Origin: Agrobacterium fabrum
GTDB taxonomy: Bacteria; Pseudomonadota; Alphaproteobacteria; Rhizobiales; Rhizobiaceae
DNA: 8,230 nucleotides
Direction of reading: 5' to 3'
NCBI GenBank assembly: GCA_003241215.1
Contig: QFOL01000173.1
Coordinates: 1 to 8,230, forward strand
Of the stretch, positions 6,167 to 8,230 are shown one piece after another. The stretch's first letter is position 1. Every line of letters begins with the position of its first letter. Made by a program: the position numbers and the translations under genes. Under the pieces are notes generated by a model. The model did not search any database. It saw only the letters and a program-made list of their open reading frames with translations, and was not told where the DNA came from.

Positions 6167-6280
6167 GCAGGCCAAGCAATTCCCCCGTCCCCGCCTGAAG
6201 CTTGGCTGAAAATAAACAGGTTTCGCCCCTGAAAACCTGTCATAAAAATAGCACGGCTCCCCTGTGGGCCGTGCTTTTTA
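6167..6280 (+). ncRNA. Candidate stress-induced small RNA with three C-rich hairpin loops
   Basis: About 114 bases between the convergent kinase genes fold locally into three hairpins with perfect stems. Hairpin 1 pairs GCCAAGC (6171-6177) with GCTTGGC (6200-6206) around a 22-base loop containing CCCCCGTCCCC. Hairpin 2 pairs ACAGGTTT (6216-6223) with AAACCTGT (6233-6240) around CGCCCCTGA. Hairpin 3 is the terminator, AGCACGGC with GCCGTGCT, around TCCCCTGTGG. A near-consensus general-stress promoter lies just upstream and no convincing ORF is present. C-rich loops are typical of sRNAs that pair with Shine-Dalgarno sequences. The general-stress sRNA GsrN of Caulobacter also uses a C-rich 5' loop, on katG mRNA. 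The structure and promoter are seen; expression, boundaries and relation to GsrN are inferred. Confidence 0.65.
6250..6279. terminator. Bidirectional terminator between the two kinase genes
   Basis: AGCACGGC (6250-6257) pairs perfectly with GCCGTGCT (6268-6275), followed by five T (6275-6279). Upstream, AAAAA at 6244-6248 gives a U-tract on the minus strand. It can therefore end the plus-strand transcript (sRNA, and read-through from the membrane kinase) and the minus-strand kinase mRNA, whose stop lies about 50 bases away. Confidence 0.85.
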
Positions 6281-6328
6281 TTGTGCTGCGGACGATGCGG
6301 GCGGAGCCTCGCATACATCGGCGTGAAT

Positions 6329-7312
6329 TCAGGACTCCGCACCATCACCGGAAGGAAATTTCAGCCGGTAGACGATCCGCTCCGGCGTCAACTGATATTC
6401 GGCGCTTCCTCCCAATGCGGACGGAACCACCTTTTCCAGCACGACGCTACCGAAACTGCCGCGCCGGGTCTCCGCCGGCTCTTTCGACGGCATCATCGGC
6501 TCATTCCATTCAACGATGTAAAAATCACCCTCCTGACGACATTGCAGGGATATGGGCGGGTGATAGGCGAGATTGCCGCTGTGGCTGACGGTGTTGACGA
6601 CCAACTCATGGAAGGCGAGCCCGATATAAAGCGCGCCATTCGGATTGAGCAGCAGGTTTTCGCCTTCCATATGGATGAGGTTCGGATATTCCGGCACGTA
6701 GAGGTCGAATTGCTGGCGCAGGAGTTCGAATATCCGCGCCCCCCGCCAGTCTGAATCCGTGATGAGATCCTGACTTTGGGCAAGGGCATGCAGCCGGCCG
6801 CGGAACTTTCGCAGGAAATCATCCTTGGTGAGGCTGAAACGGGCCGTCTGGCCGGCAAGGCTCTGGATGATTGCGAGCAGGTTCTTCGAACGGTGGCTGA
6901 CCTCACGCAGCAGCGAGCGCAGAAGCTGCTCGCGCCGCCTTTCCGCCGTCACCTCGCGAATGGTGGTTTTCATCACCACCTGGTTCGACTGGTTGAAGGT
7001 GGAATGCACCTGAAACTGGAAGACGCGGTCATTGCCGGCATGGACTTCCAGCATGCCGCGGCTGCCGGCCGCGTTCATGTCCTTCTTGAGGTCGGCAAGC
7101 CGCGCCGACAGATCGTTACCGAACAGATTTTCATCGGTCGGCCGGGAATCGGCCGGCAGTTTCCAGACATCCGGCAGATTGGCCACGAAAATATAGTCGC
7201 GGTTCCAGTCCTGCAGCATGACTGTCTCACCCGAATCGAGCAAGGCGAGGACAAGCGAATCGTGAAGCTCGCTTTCGTCCCTCTCCGCGTTATGCCATGC
7301 CAGCCGATGCAA
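6329..7312 (-). CDS. Soluble PAS-like HWE-family histidine kinase, probable PhyR kinase
   Basis: This 327-residue kinase has no membrane segment or signal peptide. Residues 1 to about 125 look like a PAS-type sensor (DWNRDYIFVANLPDVW; strands ending in REVTAERRR). The HWE core follows: phosphoacceptor H140 in VSHRSKN, N-box HELVVNTVSHSG from H235 with N240, WNE at 269-271, and G-box RRGSFGSVV at 283-291. The start is TTG (complement 7310-7312), supported by AAGGAG 6 bases upstream and by the absence of a usable ATG nearby. It lies 101 bases behind phyR on the same strand and has its own exact general-stress promoter in that gap. This context makes it the likely PhyR kinase, or phosphatase, with feedback control. 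The signal sensed by the PAS-like domain is unknown. Confidence 0.88.
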   Translation of the reverse strand: MHRLAWHNAERDESELHDSLVLALLDSGETVMLQDWNRDYIFVANLPDVWKLPADSRPTDENLFGNDLSARLADLKKDMNAAGSRGMLEVHAGNDRVFQFQVHSTFNQSNQVVMKTTIREVTAERRREQLLRSLLREVSHRSKNLLAIIQSLAGQTARFSLTKDDFLRKFRGRLHALAQSQDLITDSDWRGARIFELLRQQFDLYVPEYPNLIHMEGENLLLNPNGALYIGLAFHELVVNTVSHSGNLAYHPPISLQCRQEGDFYIVEWNEPMMPSKEPAETRRGSFGSVVLEKVVPSALGGSAEYQLTPERIVYRLKFPSGDGAES

Positions 7313-7362
7313 ATTCGTCTCCTTGCAGAAAGCCGCAGGGAAGCCCCACGACCGTAACCGCC

Positions 7363-7387
7363 AACGCCCGGGCGCCGGACTGGTTCC
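7363..7387 (-). promoter_or_regulatory. General-stress (EcfG/RpoE2-type) promoter for the soluble HWE kinase
   Basis: On the minus strand GGAAC (complement 7383-7387), 16 bases and CGTT (complement 7363-7366) match the consensus exactly. It lies in the 101-base gap between phyR and the kinase, just after the phyR stop, with transcription predicted near 7355 and a leader of about 43 bases. The kinase can thus be induced independently of phyR. Confidence 0.85.
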
Positions 7388-7413
7388 CGGTCAGTCTGCG
7401 GTTTCGGCAAAAT

Positions 7414-8208
7414 TCACGCCGCGACGCGTGAGCTTTCGTTGAAAAACAGGGCCTGGCTGATAAGCGCTTTCACCATGTCCGGGTTGAAGGGTTTCGTTAC
7501 AAGGAAGGTCGGCTCGGGCCGCTCGCCCGTCAGAAGACGCTCGGGGAAAGCCGTGATGAAGATGACCGGGAGGGTGGTCATCTGCAGGATGTCTTTCATC
7601 GCGTCGAGACCGGAGCTGCCATCGGCAAGCTGGATATCGGCAAGGATCATCTTCGGCTGGGTGCGATGGAAAAGATCGAGCGCTTCCGTGTGCGTGCGGG
7701 CGATACCGGTGACACGATGGCCGAGATCGGTGACCATCTGCTCGATATCCATGGCGATGAGCGGTTCGTCCTCAATGATCATGATATCGGTCGCCACCTG
7801 GCGGGCGATTTCGGACGCCGCTTCGTCGATGAGATTACCGACCTGATCCTCGGAGACTTTGAGAACCTCTGCGGTTTCCGAAGGCGTGAATTCTTCGACC
7901 GTCGTCAGAAGGAAGGCCTGACGGGCCAGCGCCGGCACGGCGGAGAGGTTGGCCGAGGCGCGTTTTTCCCATCCCGACAGGTTTTCGTCGGTCTTAATAT
8001 TGATCGTGACGGAACTAAAGATCGATACGAACAATTGATAGAGCGAAACCCGATCGCTGCTTGTCTGCGGAAAAATGCTGATATCGGCGATCAGAGCTTC
8101 GAGCGTCGCCGCAACATAGGCATCGCCCGTCGATTGTGAGCCGCAAACGGCACGCGCGAACCTGCGCAGATATGGCAGGTGCGGTGCGATGCGTGTAGAA
8201 ACTGACAT
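7414..8208 (-). CDS. phyR: PhyR, general stress anti-anti-sigma response regulator
   Basis: This 264-residue protein joins an ECF-sigma-like domain (about 1-137) to a C-terminal receiver (about 141-258), the defining PhyR architecture. Phosphorylated PhyR binds the anti-sigma factor NepR and frees the EcfG/RpoE2 sigma factor. The sigma4-like part is visible as LARQAFLLTTVEEFTPSETA with a following helix-turn-helix-like segment; this domain mimics sigma and does not drive transcription itself. Receiver residues are E146 and D147, phosphoacceptor D191 in LADIQ, T219 in FITAF, and K239 in TKPF. ATG 8206-8208 is preferred over one six codons upstream because AAAGGGGAG (complement 8215-8223) is then correctly placed. 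The promoter is outside the window, as are nepR and ecfG, which usually neighbour phyR. Confidence 0.95.
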   Translation of the reverse strand: MSVSTRIAPHLPYLRRFARAVCGSQSTGDAYVAATLEALIADISIFPQTSSDRVSLYQLFVSIFSSVTINIKTDENLSGWEKRASANLSAVPALARQAFLLTTVEEFTPSETAEVLKVSEDQVGNLIDEAASEIARQVATDIMIIEDEPLIAMDIEQMVTDLGHRVTGIARTHTEALDLFHRTQPKMILADIQLADGSSGLDAMKDILQMTTLPVIFITAFPERLLTGERPEPTFLVTKPFNPDMVKALISQALFFNESSRVAA

Positions 8209-8230
8209 GGAATTCTCCCCTTTCATGCGG

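Noticed and set aside
6008..6232. Small plus-strand frame overlapping the end of the membrane kinase and the sRNA
   Set aside because: No ribosome site or family similarity; it crosses the predicted sRNA promoter, and the hairpins explain the region better.
7666..8139. 157-codon plus-strand frame opposite phyR
   Set aside because: A shadow of phyR, rich in Arg/Gly/Asp, without supporting signals.

Overview
The window looks like chromosomal DNA of a rhizobial alphaproteobacterium, most likely the Agrobacterium tumefaciens/fabrum group. This rests on high G+C, a carboxynorspermidine-type spermidine pathway, an ExoB-like epimerase, two HWE-family histidine kinases and a PhyR anti-anti-sigma regulator. 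The species call is from gene content and recall, not a database search.

Layout: (1) 1-1196, minus strand: nspC (carboxynorspermidine decarboxylase), followed by the first codons of carboxynorspermidine synthase, with a sigma70-like promoter at 1244-1272. (2) 1344-2331, plus strand: two small membrane-associated proteins (DUF883/YqjD-like, then YqjE/holin-X-like), preceded by a general-stress (EcfG/RpoE2) promoter and followed by a strong terminator. (3) 2332-3436: a repeat-rich leader and the UDP-glucose 4-epimerase exoB/galE. (4) 3459-4218, minus strand: an exported PRC-barrel protein with a general-stress promoter and a terminator. (5) 4284-6074, plus strand: a membrane HWE histidine kinase with a periplasmic sensor. 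(6) 6075-6328: a gap between convergent kinase genes that holds a well-formed candidate small RNA. (7) 6329-8208, minus strand: a soluble PAS-like HWE kinase downstream of phyR.

The unifying observation is that the window reads as a general-stress-response island. PhyR releases the EcfG-type sigma factor by sequestering its anti-sigma factor NepR; nepR and ecfG are not in the window and would be expected just beyond its right end. Three exact matches to GGAAC-N16/17-CGTT and one near match (GGAAC-N16-TGTT) lie in intergenic DNA, each correctly oriented. They precede the DUF883/YqjE pair, the PRC-barrel gene, the candidate sRNA and the soluble kinase. The soluble kinase therefore appears to sit in a positive feedback loop with PhyR.

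The best candidate for something undescribed is the sRNA at about 6167-6280. It has a stress-type promoter, three successive hairpins with perfect stems, a C-rich segment in every loop, and an intrinsic terminator as the last hairpin. It recalls GsrN of Caulobacter in design; homology is not shown here. nspC and exoB carry no stress-type promoter in view and look like housekeeping neighbours. No tRNA, rRNA, CRISPR array, insertion sequence or prophage was seen.
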